A stretch of DNA of 64,000 bases from Polynucleobacter necessarius (lineage in GTDB: Bacteria > Pseudomonadota > Gammaproteobacteria > Burkholderiales > Burkholderiaceae), in contig NZ_LT606949.1 in assembly GCF_900095215.1 (NCBI RefSeq), positions 837,860 to 901,859 of the forward strand, in the 5' to 3' direction. This document shows, piece by piece, positions 30,447 to 41,380 of the stretch (position 1 is its first letter; every line of letters begins with the position of its first letter). The notes beneath the pieces were generated by a model that did not search any database, was not told the DNA's origin, and saw only the letters and a program-made list of their open reading frames with translations. The position numbers and the translations under genes were made by a program.

Positions 30447-31642
30447 TATTTACCCTCCTTCTTGCTGGCAGCATTCATGAGCTCCACAAAACGATCAAAT
30501 AAATAGGCAATGTCATGGGGGCCTGGTGAGGCTTCAGGATGCCCCTGGAAGCAAAGTGCCGGTTTATATTTCCAAGCTAACCCTTGCAACGATCCGTCAA
30601 ACAAAGAAACATGGGTAACACGAATATTGGTTGGCAATGTATTAGCGTCAACAGCAAAACCATGATTCTGCGAAGTAATTGCCACTCGGCCAGTATCCAA
30701 ATCTTTAACGGGATGGTTTGCGCCATGGTGGCCAAACTTCATCTTCAAAGTCTTGGCGCCGGCGGCAATGCCCATAATTTGATGACCCAAACAGATACCA
30801 AATGTTGGAACACCCTTTTCAATAATTTCTTTTGCGGCAGCAATTGCGTAATCACATGGACCAGGATCTCCAGGACCATTTGAAAAGAAGACGCCATCCG
30901 GATTCATGGCCAAAACTTCTGCTGCGCTAGTTTGTGCGGGGACCACCGTTAACTCGCAACCGCGCTCGGTGAGCATACGCAAAATATTGCGTTTCACGCC
31001 AAAGTCATAAGCAACTACTTTGTTAACTTGCTTGCTTGTATCTAAAGTTCTGTAAGCTGGTTTGCCATTAGGGCTGTGCAGATCCCATTCAGCTTCACGC
31101 CACTCATATGATTTTTTAGTAGTAACAACTTTTGCCAAGTCTAATCCAGCCATGCCAGCGAAAGTCTTTGCAAGCTCAAGCGCCTTATTGCCTAAAGTTT
31201 CGTAGCTATCGCCCACCTTGCCAGCAACAATTGCGCTTGATTGAGCGGCCTTGTCTCGAAGAATTCTGGTGAGCTTACGAGTATCAATACCGGAGATTCC
31301 TAGAACCCCCGCTTTAGATAAATAATCATCAAGAGAGCCTTCTGAGCGGAAGTTGGATACCCGTTTTGGCAGATCTTTTACAACCAGACCTGCCGCATGA
31401 ATCCGATCAGATTCCGCATCCTGAGCATTTACACCGACATTACCAATGTGAGGGTAAGTCAAAGTAACGATTTGGCGTGAATAGCTAGGATCAGTAATGA
31501 TCTCTTGGTATCCAGTCAAAGCGGTATTGAAAACAACTTCGCCGGTAGTTTCGCCTGGGACGCCAATACTAAATCCGGGAAATAGAGTGCCGTCGGCTAG
31601 AGCCAACACGGCGGGGGAAAAAGAAGGAAGCAAGGGTGACAA
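30446..31642 (-). CDS. carA: Carbamoyl-phosphate synthase small subunit
   Basis: CarA is the glutaminase subunit that feeds ammonia to CarB. The 398-residue product has an N-terminal CPSase domain ([25 protein letters not shown]) and a class I glutamine amidotransferase domain with the nucleophile Cys in [11 protein letters not shown] and the His/Glu pair in [13 protein letters not shown]. The first ATG, at 31642, gives normal length. About 180 bases upstream up to the prpE terminator should hold the carAB promoter; a TATGAT at 31765-31770 on the minus strand is a possible -10 box, but no clear -35 was found. Confidence 0.96.
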   Translation of the reverse strand: MSPLLPSFSPAVLALADGTLFPGFSIGVPGETTGEVVFNTALTGYQEIITDPSYSRQIVTLTYPHIGNVGVNAQDAESDRIHAAGLVVKDLPKRVSNFRSEGSLDDYLSKAGVLGISGIDTRKLTRILRDKAAQSSAIVAGKVGDSYETLGNKALELAKTFAGMAGLDLAKVVTTKKSYEWREAEWDLHSPNGKPAYRTLDTSKQVNKVVAYDFGVKRNILRMLTERGCELTVVPAQTSAAEVLAMNPDGVFFSNGPGDPGPCDYAIAAAKEIIEKGVPTFGICLGHQIMGIAAGAKTLKMKFGHHGANHPVKDLDTGRVAITSQNHGFAVDANTLPTNIRVTHVSLFDGSLQGLAWKYKPALCFQGHPEASPGPHDIAYLFDRFVELMNAASKKEGK

Positions 31643-31821
31643 ACCATCTCCAGTCCCTGCTCCATCCGACGCTCAAAACCCTCAAAAAAACCAACCCGAG
31701 GATGTTTTTGCGGGAGGTGAGTGTCTTTAAGCGCTAGGGTATTTAATTAGTTTCGAACCCTTAAATCATACCATTTTTACTCGTAAACCCTTGACTCCCC
31801 AGCCCAATGGGCTCTAAAAGG

Positions 31822-31854
31822 AAAAAGCTCCCCCAGCCATTGGGCAGGAGGAGC
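31822..31854 (-). terminator. Terminator after prpE
   Basis: On the minus strand, GCTCCTCC pairs with GGGGGAGC (one G-T pair), and inside it GCC pairs with GGC around a CAAT loop. TTTTTCC follows. It lies 24 bases beyond the prpE stop. Confidence 0.75.
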
Positions 31855-31877
31855 AATTTGTCCAAAATTACCGGTTT

Positions 31878-33765
31878 TTAAGCATTGGCACTTTGCTCGA
31901 TGACGGTCTTAATTTGAGCCAAAACAGACTGGTCGTCCATGGTACTGATATCGCCAGGATCACGACCTTCAGCAACCGCCTGAAGAGCGCGACGCACAAT
32001 CTTGCCAGAGCGAGTCTTAGGCAAGGCTGTAACTACATACACCCGTCCAGGGCGAGCAATCGCGCCCAACGTGCTGTCTACAGTCTTCATGCACTCCGAC
32101 TCCAAAGTGGCGGTATTGGAAGCATCTTTTGGAATAACAAACGCAATAGCCGCCTGGCCTTTAAGCTTGTCCTCAATACCCACCACCGCTACCTCGGAAA
32201 TATTCGGATGACTCGAGATGCTCTCTTCGATTTCGCGAGTGCCAAGACGATGGCCAGCAACGTTGATCACATCATCAGTACGGCCCAGAATAAAGAAGTA
32301 GCCATCCTTATCTTTAATACCCCAGTCAAACGTTGAGTCAATTAACTTGACAGGAATAGTTTCCCAATAGGTGCTAATGAAGCGCTTATCGTCACCCCAC
32401 ACAGTTTGCATACAGCGCGGAGGCAATGGACCTTCAATGGCAATCACACCCCCTTCTGATCTGGACCCAATTCGTCCGAGGTCGCATCGTCCAGCAACTT
32501 CATGTTGCAACCAAAGGATGGCACTCCTGGTGAGCCAAATTTGTGCGGCATTACTTCTAATCCACGCTGGATTGCCAACATGGGCCAGCCAGTTTCTGTT
32601 TGCCAATAGTTAGCCACAATCGGCTTATTAATCGCGCCATGAATCCAGCTTGCGGTTTGTTCGTCCAAAGGCTCGCCAGCCAAGAACAATGCGCGTAATT
32701 TAGAAAGATCGTACTTAGTTAAGAATGCGGGGTCCTGTTTTTTCAGAACACGAACAGCTGTTGGCGCCGAGAACATGACAGATACTTTGTATTTATCTAC
32801 CAGCTCCCACCAAATGCCAGCATCAGGACGCAATGGTGTTCCTTAATACATGATGGTAGCCATGCCTGAGAGTAATGGCGCATAAATAATGTATCTATGT
32901 CCAACAACCCATCCACTGTCTGATGTACAGAACATGGTTTCACCGGCATTACCAGTGAATATATGTTTCATTGAAGCGGCAAGCGCTACCGCATAACCAC
33001 CAGTGTCACGTTGCACACCCTTCGGTTTGTCGGTAGTACCAGAGCTATACACAATATAAGAAGGATGTGTGGCATCAACCCACTCAACAGGCACTACATC
33101 CTTCAGATGTTTTTGACGTTCTGTTGCATAGTCCAAATCGCGGCCAGCCACAGTTGTACATTCAGTCAAACCACGATTCACAATCAATACTTTTGCAGGC
33201 TTATATTCAGCAAGAGAGATTGCCTCGTCAAGCAAGGGCTTATATGGCACGGCCTTGCCGCCACGCGCACCTGCTTCAGCAGTCACAATCCGTGTTGGTT
33301 TCGCATCATCAATACGCGATGCCAAGCTATGAGATGCAAATCCACTAAACACTACGGAATGAATGGCGCCAATACGGGCGCAAGCAAGTATTGCAAAACA
33401 AGCTTCAGCGATCATCGGCATATAGATAAGTACGCGATCGCCCTTTTGAATACTATTTGCTTTATAGATTGCAGCCATACGCTTGACTTCTTCGTATAGC
33501 TCTTTGAATGTATATGCTTTTTCTCGGTTTGTTTTCTATTGAAACAGCAACCAGCGCAATTTGATCTGGACGATCTGTTAGGTGACGATCTACAGCGTTG
33601 TAGCAAAGATTGGTTAAGCCGCCCTCGGACCACTTCGCAAACGGAGGATTGTCGTAATTCAGCACTATATTAAACGGTTTTTCCCAATGGATTAATTGCG
33701 CTTGCCCCCAAAAAATCCATCCTGGTCTTTAATTGAGCGTTCATGATGTGCTTTATATAGGACAT
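31878..33765 (-). pseudogene. prpE: Propionate-CoA ligase, broken
   Basis: The pieces match PrpE along its whole length: NPPFAKWSEGGLTNLCYNAVDRHL, YIVYSSGTTDKPKGVQRDTGG, FSAPTAVRVLKKQD, NYWQTETGWP, FDWGIKDKDGYFFILGRTDDV and LPKTRSGKIVRR. PrpE activates propionate to propionyl-CoA. Lesions are one extra A in an A-run near 33535, further shifts near 33700, a TAA (Glu expected) at about 32843 and a two-base TG duplication near 32452. The P-loop Gly in SGTTGKPKG is now Asp. Start ATG at 33765 reads MSYIKH. Decay is certain; family is well supported, with acetyl-CoA synthetase as the less likely alternative. Confidence 0.92.
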
Positions 33766-33798
33766 GGTCAACCTAATTTCTTAAAAAAGTTACTCAAA

Positions 33799-35235
33799 TT
33801 ACTGGCTTTTATTCACCCATTTACTAGCGTTATTGCTGGCAGAGATTGGTGAATTACCATTTTTCGCAGATTTTACAAGCCCTGTCGATGCGGATTTATG
33901 CTGAGATGCAGCATTTTTTCCGGAAGAATTACCCTTAGAACCCGGTTTGTCAGCTGTTTTTGTTGTGACTGGGGGTGCGCATTTAGCAGATTTCCCGCCC
34001 TTTGAACCCTTAACGGTTTTGGGACATTTAGGCGCTGGGGGTGCTGGCTTTTCTAGACTTAATCTGGCATTTTCCGCGATTGCAGTAGATACATCCCCCA
34101 GACGACGTCTGGTTTTTGGAATTAATACTGTGGAGCCCGCTTTGATGCGCATACCTTTCGGTATCCCATTGACCTCCCTCAGCGCATCAACATCGACCCC
34201 TAAAGTTTTAGCCGCTTGGTCCACACTCTCAGTTTTAGATACCTGAACTGCTGTCCATGTCGACAGTGGTTTGGTGTATTGCTTTAGATTTGCTTGGAAG
34301 ATTTCAGCGTGTGCGAATGGCAATAGGATTTGCTGATTCGCATTACTCAAGATCACAGGTTTATTAAATGAAGGATTGAGACTATGAAATTCATCAGCAG
34401 GAATTTCAGCTAACCTAATCGCCAAAGCAACATCAATATCGCCACCCACATCAAGCGCCACAAAGTATGGATGGTTCTCAAGCTCTGGCAAAACAATTCC
34501 ATATGACTGTGGATCTAGCACGATTTGACGATAGGCCATTAACTTCGGAACGTAATTTCGCGTTTCACGCGGTAAAGTCAAGCTCTCGTAATTCGTTGGC
34601 AATCCCGCCGCAGCATTGCGCTTCTGAGCTTTGGCAATATTGCCAGCACCCCAGTTGTATGCCGCCAGTGCCAACTCCCAGCTACCGAATTGATTATTCA
34701 AGCGCTGCAGGTAATCTAAGGCCGCATCCGTAGACTGCAGCACATCGCGACGTTCATCTCTAAATACATTTTGCGTTAGACGAAAATCCTTGCCGGTAGC
34801 CGGCATGAACTGCCATAAACCCACTGCTTTTGCACTGGACTTAGCATTGGTAACAAAAGCGCTTTCCACAAATGGGAGCAGCGCAATCTCCGTTGGCATA
34901 TTGCGTGCGTTTACTTCCTGGACGATATAAAACAAATACCGTGATGAGCGCGTCATTGAACGATTAACGTAATCGGGCCTGGCAGCTAACCAACGCACTT
35001 GCTCTATCTCCAGAGGAGTGTTCATTGGCTTCATTTGGAATCCATCCCGAATGCGCAGCCACAGATTGTATGACGGCGCATAGAATTTGCTAACGGATTG
35101 ATTTTTAAGATTTACGCGCGCAGCTCTAGATGCTTTGGCGCTCGCCTTTGTCGGCGCATCAGAAGACCAATCGCCAGTACCCGCACAACCACTTAGGAAA
35201 CCGGCAAACAGTATTGCCACATACATCATGCGCAT
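33799..35235 (-). CDS. mltD: Membrane-bound lytic murein transglycosylase D
   Basis: MltD cleaves peptidoglycan with 1,6-anhydro products. The 478-residue protein starts with a lipoprotein signal (MRMMYVAILFAGFLSGC), followed by a transglycosylase domain with the catalytic Glu in PFVESAFVTNAKSSAKAVG and the WQFMPATGKDF segment. A LysM peptidoglycan-binding domain is near residues 320-370 (VSKTESVDQAAKTLGVDVD). The C-terminal 100 residues are Lys/Ser/Pro-rich and low in complexity. ATG at 35235 is used because it starts the signal peptide; it overlaps the gloB stop (ATGA). Confidence 0.92.
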   Translation of the reverse strand: MRMMYVAILFAGFLSGCAGTGDWSSDAPTKASAKASRAARVNLKNQSVSKFYAPSYNLWLRIRDGFQMKPMNTPLEIEQVRWLAARPDYVNRSMTRSSRYLFYIVQEVNARNMPTEIALLPFVESAFVTNAKSSAKAVGLWQFMPATGKDFRLTQNVFRDERRDVLQSTDAALDYLQRLNNQFGSWELALAAYNWGAGNIAKAQKRNAAAGLPTNYESLTLPRETRNYVPKLMAYRQIVLDPQSYGIVLPELENHPYFVALDVGGDIDVALAIRLAEIPADEFHSLNPSFNKPVILSNANQQILLPFAHAEIFQANLKQYTKPLSTWTAVQVSKTESVDQAAKTLGVDVDALREVNGIPKGMRIKAGSTVLIPKTRRRLGDVSTAIAENARLSLEKPAPPAPKCPKTVKGSKGGKSAKCAPPVTTKTADKPGSKGNSSGKNAASQHKSASTGLVKSAKNGNSPISASNNASKWVNKSQ

Positions 35236-36038
35236 CAGAAACGATCTTTCCAAGCACGTATCACCCCCAGAACATGGGCCGGGGTTGGAAACTCCTTCTG
35301 CCCAGAAACTTTTTTAGCCATGAAGATGACCTCTGGCTGATCGCAACGCATGAAAGGATTGACTTGCAGCTCTTGACCAATTGTTGTTGGGAGTGTTGGT
35401 AGACCCTGTTTACGCAGCGACTGAGCCCGCTCTGCCCACGAAAGTAAATTCAGATTATTGGGCTCTACTGCTAAAGCAAAGCGAATATTCGATACGGTGT
35501 ATTCATGAGCGCAGTAAACCAAAGTATTTTTTGGAAGTAAGGAAAACTTTCCCAGTGACTCGCTCATCTGCGTCGGCGTACCCTCAAATAACCTTCCACA
35601 TCCAGAAGCGAATAAAGTATCCCCACAGAACAACATCGGCTCAACAACGTTGGCCTGCATATTTGCAAAATAGGCAATGTGGCTCAGAGTATGCCCAGGC
35701 ACCTCAAGCACTTTAAAGCTAATGCGAGGAGCGGCAATTTCAAGTTTGTCATCTTGCATCACAGCCACAGTACGGCCAGGAATGTTATCGCCCACTGGTC
35801 CGTACACTGGGATATTCACATCTTGCAATAACTTGAGGATGCCCCCCGTATGATCCGGATGATGATGAGTAATCAATATTCCCTTGAGAATTAATGAATT
35901 CACCATCAGATACTCTAAAACAGGTTGCGCGTCTCCCGGATCCACCACTAAAGCAGAGATGCCATCGTGAATGCACCAGATATAGTTATCATCAAAGGCC
36001 GGTATGGGCCAGACCTGCAATACAGTATTCTTATCCAT
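35235..36038 (-). CDS. gloB: Hydroxyacylglutathione hydrolase (glyoxalase II)
   Basis: GloB hydrolyses S-lactoylglutathione to lactate and glutathione in methylglyoxal detoxification. The 267-residue metallo-beta-lactamase fold protein has H58-x-H60-x-D62-H63 in ITHHHPDHTGG, the later GHTLSHI His, the Asp in FCGDTLFASGCGR and His in YCAHEYTV. ATG at 36038 (MDKNTVLQVWPIPAFDDNY) gives the family start; the longer frame would run into the divergent methyltransferase. It overlaps mltD by four bases. Confidence 0.94.
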   Translation of the reverse strand: MDKNTVLQVWPIPAFDDNYIWCIHDGISALVVDPGDAQPVLEYLMVNSLILKGILITHHHPDHTGGILKLLQDVNIPVYGPVGDNIPGRTVAVMQDDKLEIAAPRISFKVLEVPGHTLSHIAYFANMQANVVEPMLFCGDTLFASGCGRLFEGTPTQMSESLGKFSLLPKNTLVYCAHEYTVSNIRFALAVEPNNLNLLSWAERAQSLRKQGLPTLPTTIGQELQVNPFMRCDQPEVIFMAKKVSGQKEFPTPAHVLGVIRAWKDRF

Positions 36039-36044
36039 AGACCG

Positions 36045-36863
36045 ATGATACCAACCCCACCCATCCCCTCTCAGATGCCTGCGCCTCCTTGGAGCTCCTG
36101 GGAAAAATGGCTGCAATCTCCTCCCGGTCAATATGTACTAAAATGGGAGCAGCAGTGTTTTAACCAAATCGTTGCCGATGTCTTTGGTTTTCATGCGGTT
36201 CAAATCGGCATGCCCCAAATAAACACGCTCAGTGAAAATCGGATGCCACTCCATGCCCTTTTGGTTCACGCAAACGACAATCTGATTGATGCTAGACACC
36301 ACCAATGGCACTTCATTGAAGGCAACTCGAGTGAGCTCCCTTTTGCCAACGAGAGCCTAGATTTAATTGTCCTCCCCCATGTTCTGGAATTTGCGCCAGA
36401 CCCACATCAAATATTGCGTGAAGTAGATCGAGTTCTTCGACCCGAGGGGCGCTTGATTATCTCTGGCTTCAATCCAGCAAGCTTATGGGGGATGAGGCAG
36501 TACCTCAGCAGATTAATCGGCAACCCTTATTTGCCTAGAGATGGTCAGTTTATTAGCCTCATTCGCATCAAAGACTGGTTGGAATTACTTAACTTTTCCA
36601 TTGATCGCGGCCACTTTGGTTACTATAAATTTCCCCTGCAGGGAGAGTCCGTCATGCGGAAGATGAATTTCCTTGAAAAAATGGGTAATCGTTGGTGGCC
36701 TATATTTGGCGCAGTCTTCTTGGTCTCAGCCATTAAACGTCAACAGGGTATCCGCCTAATTGGCACTGCCTCACGAGTACGCATGCCAGCAATAAAACAG
36801 CTAAGCCCGGCAACCGAGCGTCGGAATATCCAAAAAAGCCTTAAGAACAGCAATACCAAGTAA
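36045..36863 (+). CDS. Class I SAM-dependent methyltransferase
   Basis: A 272-residue protein of the Methyltransf_11 group. Core features are FIEGNSSELPFANESLDLIVLPHVLEF (motifs II/III) and LREVDRVLRPEGRLIISGFNP (motif IV). A glycine-rich motif I is not obvious; the N-terminus (SPPGQYVLKWEQQCFNQIVADVFGFHAVQIG) is typical of beta-proteobacterial proteins encoded between gloB and rnhA. Substrate unknown. ATG at 36045 is seven bases from the divergent gloB start, so a shared promoter region must overlap coding sequence. rnhA follows in nine bases. Confidence 0.85.
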   Translation: MIPTPPIPSQMPAPPWSSWEKWLQSPPGQYVLKWEQQCFNQIVADVFGFHAVQIGMPQINTLSENRMPLHALLVHANDNLIDARHHQWHFIEGNSSELPFANESLDLIVLPHVLEFAPDPHQILREVDRVLRPEGRLIISGFNPASLWGMRQYLSRLIGNPYLPRDGQFISLIRIKDWLELLNFSIDRGHFGYYKFPLQGESVMRKMNFLEKMGNRWWPIFGAVFLVSAIKRQQGIRLIGTASRVRMPAIKQLSPATERRNIQKSLKNSNTK

Positions 36864-36872
36864 ATTATTGCT

Positions 36873-37325
36873 ATGCCACATACCAAATACCCTCACATTA
36901 TTATTTATACCGATGGCGCCTGCAAAGGCAATCCTGGTCCAGGTGGCTGGGGTGCGGTTTTGCGCTCAGGAGGTCACGAAAAGCGCATTCATGGCGGCGA
37001 AAAGCTGACTACCAACAACCGCATGGAGATTTGTGCGGTGATATTCGCCTTAACGGCCCTAAAACAGCGCAGCACTGTGGAGCTTTGGACTGACTCGCAA
37101 TATGTACAAAAAGGCGTTACAGAATGGCTCGAGGGTTGGAAGAAAAGGGGCTGGAAAACCGCCAGTAAAGATCCCGTTAAAAACGCCGATCTATGGCAAG
37201 CACTGGACGCCCTGCTTCCAGATCATGAAATCTCATGGCATTGGGTTAGGGGGCACAACGGCCAGCCTGGGAATGAGCTGGCTGATCAGCTCGCAAATAA
37301 GGGCGTCGAAGAATTCTTGCCCTAG
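36873..37325 (+). CDS. rnhA: Ribonuclease HI
   Basis: RNase HI cuts RNA in RNA-DNA hybrids. The 150-residue protein has the catalytic set D14 ([16 protein letters not shown]), E52 (NNRMEICAV), D74 (WTDSQYV), H128 (RGHNGQPGN) and D138 (ELADQLA). The basic protrusion [20 protein letters not shown] is present. Length fits (155 in E. coli). It forms a plus-strand pair with the methyltransferase. In related bacteria dnaQ is usually the next gene; here a damaged RND locus of 4 kb lies between. Confidence 0.96.
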   Translation: MPHTKYPHIIIYTDGACKGNPGPGGWGAVLRSGGHEKRIHGGEKLTTNNRMEICAVIFALTALKQRSTVELWTDSQYVQKGVTEWLEGWKKRGWKTASKDPVKNADLWQALDALLPDHEISWHWVRGHNGQPGNELADQLANKGVEEFLP

Positions 37326-37446
37326 GGCGGACACCCCATCCTAGACGCATTTTAGCCATCTTATGAGAGAATGAATCCGCTCTAAAAATAGCCTTAAACA
37401 GCCTATAAACCCCATAAAAATACGAAAAACGAGACTGTGTCAACCA

Positions 37447-38348
37447 GTGAAGGCTGGTGACTGACTGTCCACCCTGGATGATCGCAATGACAAAGCGAAT
37501 TATGAAAAACTCAAAGCGCTTGCTGATGATGCGCAAAAGCAATATCAGCGCGCTCAGGAGTTGGTAGCCAAAAACTTTATTTCCAAGGCGGGTTTAGAGA
37601 CTAGTTTTGCAAACGCGAAATCTGCTCAAGCGGCAGCTCGAGCAGCTGAGGTTCAACTTTCTTTCGATTACATCAAGTCCCCAATTGACAGTCGCACTGG
37701 AATTGTGAATGTATTTCCAGGCTCTCTTGTGCAGGCTAGCAATATTGTTTCCACCGCTACAAGCTCTACCGCGACTTCAAGTGTCGGCTCTATGGTGACC
37801 ATTACACAATTGACCCCCATCAATGTTCAGTTTGTTATCCCCGAAAAAGACATCCCCATCATGCTCGAAAATCAGCTAGATGGAGAGGCAATGACGGTCA
37901 AGGTAACGATTGGAGATAGTGGGAAAAAACGTATGAAGGAAAAGTCTTGGTAATTGATAACCAAGTAGACCCTTCAATTGCAGCTGTTCGTGTGAAAGCG
38001 CAGATTCCAAATGATGACAAGACTTTATTGCCAGGCCAGTTTGCCCGTGTCTCATTAGTAGCTAACACCCTAAAAGATGCTTTGGCAATTCCGTCTCAAG
38101 CCGTAGTAATCAATGCACGCGGCAAAATGGTTTACGTAATAGATAAAGATGGTAAGGCGGTATCCAAGCCTATCAAAGTAGTATACGAATACCAAGGATC
38201 CACCGTAGTCACTGGCATTGAACCGGGTGACAGGGTTGTGGTTGAAGGCAAGCAAAACTTGCGTCCAGGCAGCAAAGTGCGCGAAGCTAAAAACACAGCG
38301 TCTACCGCACCAGCTGCGGCCGATCCTCCAACTACGGATAAGAAATGA
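37447..38348 (+). pseudogene. RND periplasmic adaptor (AcrA/MdtA type), 5' end missing
   Basis: The frame starts abruptly within the family's lipoyl/hairpin region (VKAGD-stop-LSTLDDRND) and continues with the coiled-coil YEKLKALADDAQKQYQRAQELVAKNFIS and the barrel parts (SPIDSRTGIVNVFPGSLV; LTPINVQFVIPEKDI; LPGQFARVSLVA; LAIPSQAVV). No signal peptide or first barrel half precedes it, so about 100 codons are gone. TGA at 37462-37464 and a frameshift near 37940 add to the damage. It overlaps the inner-membrane pump gene by four bases, the usual efflux operon layout. Confidence 0.88.
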
Positions 38349-41326
38349 CGCTCTCCGAATTATGTATTCGGCGACCCGTAATGACGGTGTTGCTCTCGAT
38401 AGCGACAGTCATTGCAGGATCAGTTGCCTATCTCAAGATTCCGGTAGCCGCCCTTCCAAGCTTTAATACGCCGGTTATTTCGGTCAGTGCTTCGCTGCCT
38501 GGCGCTTCTCCGGAAAATATGGCCTCGGCTGTTGCACTTCCCCTTGAAAAAGAGTTCTCGACCATTGATGGCATTAATGTCATTAGCTCAACGAATTCAT
38601 TAGGCAGCACCAGCATCACTCTGGAATTCAATAACGATAGAGATATCGATAAAGCAGCTGTTGATGTACAAGCCGCTTTATTGCGGGCACAAAAGCGTCT
38701 TCCAATTGAAATGGCGGTGCCACCATCCTATCGAAAAATTAATCCCGCGGATACACCGGTATTAGTGGTGCGTATGAGCTCACCATCGATTAGCCTATCC
38801 GATATCAATCAGTACGCAGAAAATCTGGTCTCTCCAAACCTATCGACCATTAGCGGCGTCGCTCAGGTGTTGGTCTATGGAGCAAAACGTTATGCGGTGC
38901 CCGTATGAGTGCATCCAGACGCGTTGGCAAACCGAAACTTAACGGTAGATGACATTGCACTAGCTATCAATAAGGCGAACTCCAATAGCCCCGTCGGCGT
39001 TCTAGATGGTCCACGTCAAGCAATCACTATCTATGCAAATCCACAGTTAGTTAGACCTGAGGAATTTGCCAACCTGATTGTGAGCCAAAAAAAAAAAATG
39101 GTTTGCCGATTTACTTAAAAGATGTAGCCGATGTAATCGAAAGCTATGAGGATGTGAAAACCCTTGCGAGCTCTAATGGCGAACGCTCGATTGCGGTTGC
39201 CATTTTAAGACAGCCTGGCGCTAACACCGTGGAGGTTGTGAAGGCCGTTAAAGCGTTGCTACCTCAGCTACACAAGCAAATGCCTGAGTCCATAAGGATA
39301 CAACTTTTGAATGATCGATCCCTCTCAATTATCGAAGCGATTCATGACGTTAATCTCACGCTAGCACTTACCGTCTTACTTGTGATTTTGGTGATCTTTT
39401 TATTCTTAAAACATATCTCAGCAACCATTATTTCCTCGATCAGCCTCCGCATCTCGCTGATTGGCGCCTTCTTCTTGCTGTATTTTTTTAGGTTACAGCT
39501 TAGACAATAGCTCCTTGCTTGGTATTACCCTCGCCGTTGGTCTGGTGGTCGATGATACCATTGTTGTGCTTGAAAATATCATGCGCTATGTGTTGAAGAA
39601 GGCATAGACCCACTGAAGGCCTCACTTAAGGGTAGCAAAGAGGTTGGGTTCACCACCATCTCCATATCGATCTTTCTAGTGGCGGTATTTATTCCCCTCT
39701 TCTTTTATGGCCGGTCCAATCGGGCTGCTATTTAGAGAGTTTGCCGTAGTAGTGTCACTATTCATCATTGTATCAGCCGTAGTTTCACTGACCGTAGTGC
39801 CCATGCTTTGTAGCCGCTTTTTGCCAACGCCAGGACAACATGCCAAAGACTATGCAATCAATAAAAAGTTCGATCGTCTGTTTGATTGGATGCTTAAGAC
39901 CTATATTCACTATCTTGATCTAGCCTTGAAAAATCGCAAAGTGGTTTTGTGGGGTGCTGTTTCCACTTTCGCTATTACTGTTGTCCTGTTTATCAATAGC
40001 CCCAAAGGCTTCTTCCCGGAAGAAGACATCGGTCAAATTCTGGCAACCACCGAAGCGGCCGAAGATATTTCTTGTAGGGCGATGCTTGCCTTACAAGATC
40101 AAGCAGCGGAATTGGTCAATCACGATCCTAATGTGGAGAGCTCTATTTCAGTAATTGGTGGTGGCGCCAGCTCAGGCTACAATACAGGTCGAATATTTAT
40201 CATCCTCAAACCCAAAAGTGATCGAGCAAAAATGGCCAATATTATGGAAGGCCTGCGCAATAAATTTAAAGAAATCCCAGGACTTCAGGTCTACATACGC
40301 CCCGTGCAACATTTACAGCTTGGCGGCAAGAGCAGCAAGAGTCGCTATCAGTTCACATTGCAGCGCGTTGGTTTTGAAGGTGTCAACGAGTGGGCTGATA
40401 AGCTCATGCAAAAAATGCGCGCAGACCCCATGTTTAGAGATGTCACAAGTGACTCCCAAATGAAGGGGCTTAATGTCAAGATTGATATTGATCGGAAAAA
40501 AGCGGCTAGCGCTGGAGTTAATATCGCAGACATACGCTCAGCCCTTTACAACGGATTTGGTGAGCAGCAGGTTTCCACTATCTATACACCCGTCAATACT
40601 TATTACGTCATTCTCGAGGCTGCCGTTGAGGACCGTCAATACGAAACCGATCTCAATAAAATTTTCGTAAGAGGTCGCGCCACCGACAAACTCATCCCGC
40701 TGTCCAGCTTAGCCACTTTTAAGGGCACTGTTGGACCGACCGCTGTTAACCACAAAGGTCAGATTCCTGCGGTTACCCTCTCCTTCACTTTAGCACCCGA
40801 TGTTTTCTTGGGAAATGCGACAAAACAAATCGAGTCATTTACTAAAGCGATTGACCTGCCACCATCCATCATTACCAGTTATGGCGGTGATGCGGCAGTC
40901 TTTAAAAGCAACCAATCGGGTCAGCTCATTCTGATATTTTCAGCCTTGGGTGTGATTTATATTCTGCTTGGTGTTTTGTATGAAAGCTACATCCATCCAC
41001 TCACGATTCTGGCGGGCTTGCCTTCAGCAGCCATCGGCGCAATCCTGGCCTTGCGTATCTTTGGCTTTGAATTCACCATCATCGCCTCTATTGGCATCCT
41101 ACTTCTGATTGGTATCGTGAAGAAGAATGCGATTCTGATGATCGACTGTGCATTAGATGCACAACGCAATCAAGGCATGTCGCCAGAAAAAGCGATTCGC
41201 GAAGCCTGTATTTTGCGTTGCCGCCCGATCATGATGACAACCTTTGCGGAACTTATGGGGGGCGCCATTCCTATTGCGTTTGGTTTGGGTGCTGGCGCTG
41301 AATTACGTCAACCAATAGGAATCTAA
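38345..41326 (+). pseudogene. RND multidrug efflux pump (AcrB/MdtB type), broken
   Basis: N-terminal TM1 and porter domain are readable (LCIRRPVMTVLLSIATVIAGSVAYLKIPVAALP). Lesions: TGA at 38906-38908 replacing an Arg codon (AVPV-stop-VHPD), a run of twelve A residues at 39087-39098 that shifts the frame, a shift near 39490, a TG duplication near 39600 and a further shift near 39700. The second half (about 39707-41326) is continuous but stops at GAELRQPIGI, where at least 30 residues including the last membrane helix should follow. The pump is dead, together with its adaptor. Confidence 0.92.
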
Positions 41327-41380
41327 GTATGCGGGTAATGGGCCAATGGAAATTCCGTCCGCTATATTGAAAGGCACCTA

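Noticed and set aside
31643-31821. Attenuator or riboswitch before carA
   Set aside because: A weak stem (CCCG/CGGG) before a T-run exists, but it is too short to support a call, and no pyrimidine-sensing leader or arginine box could be recognised with confidence.
39087-39098. Programmed frameshift at the A12 run in the RND pump
   Set aside because: The gene has other stops and frameshifts and lacks its C-terminus, so one recoding event could not rescue it.
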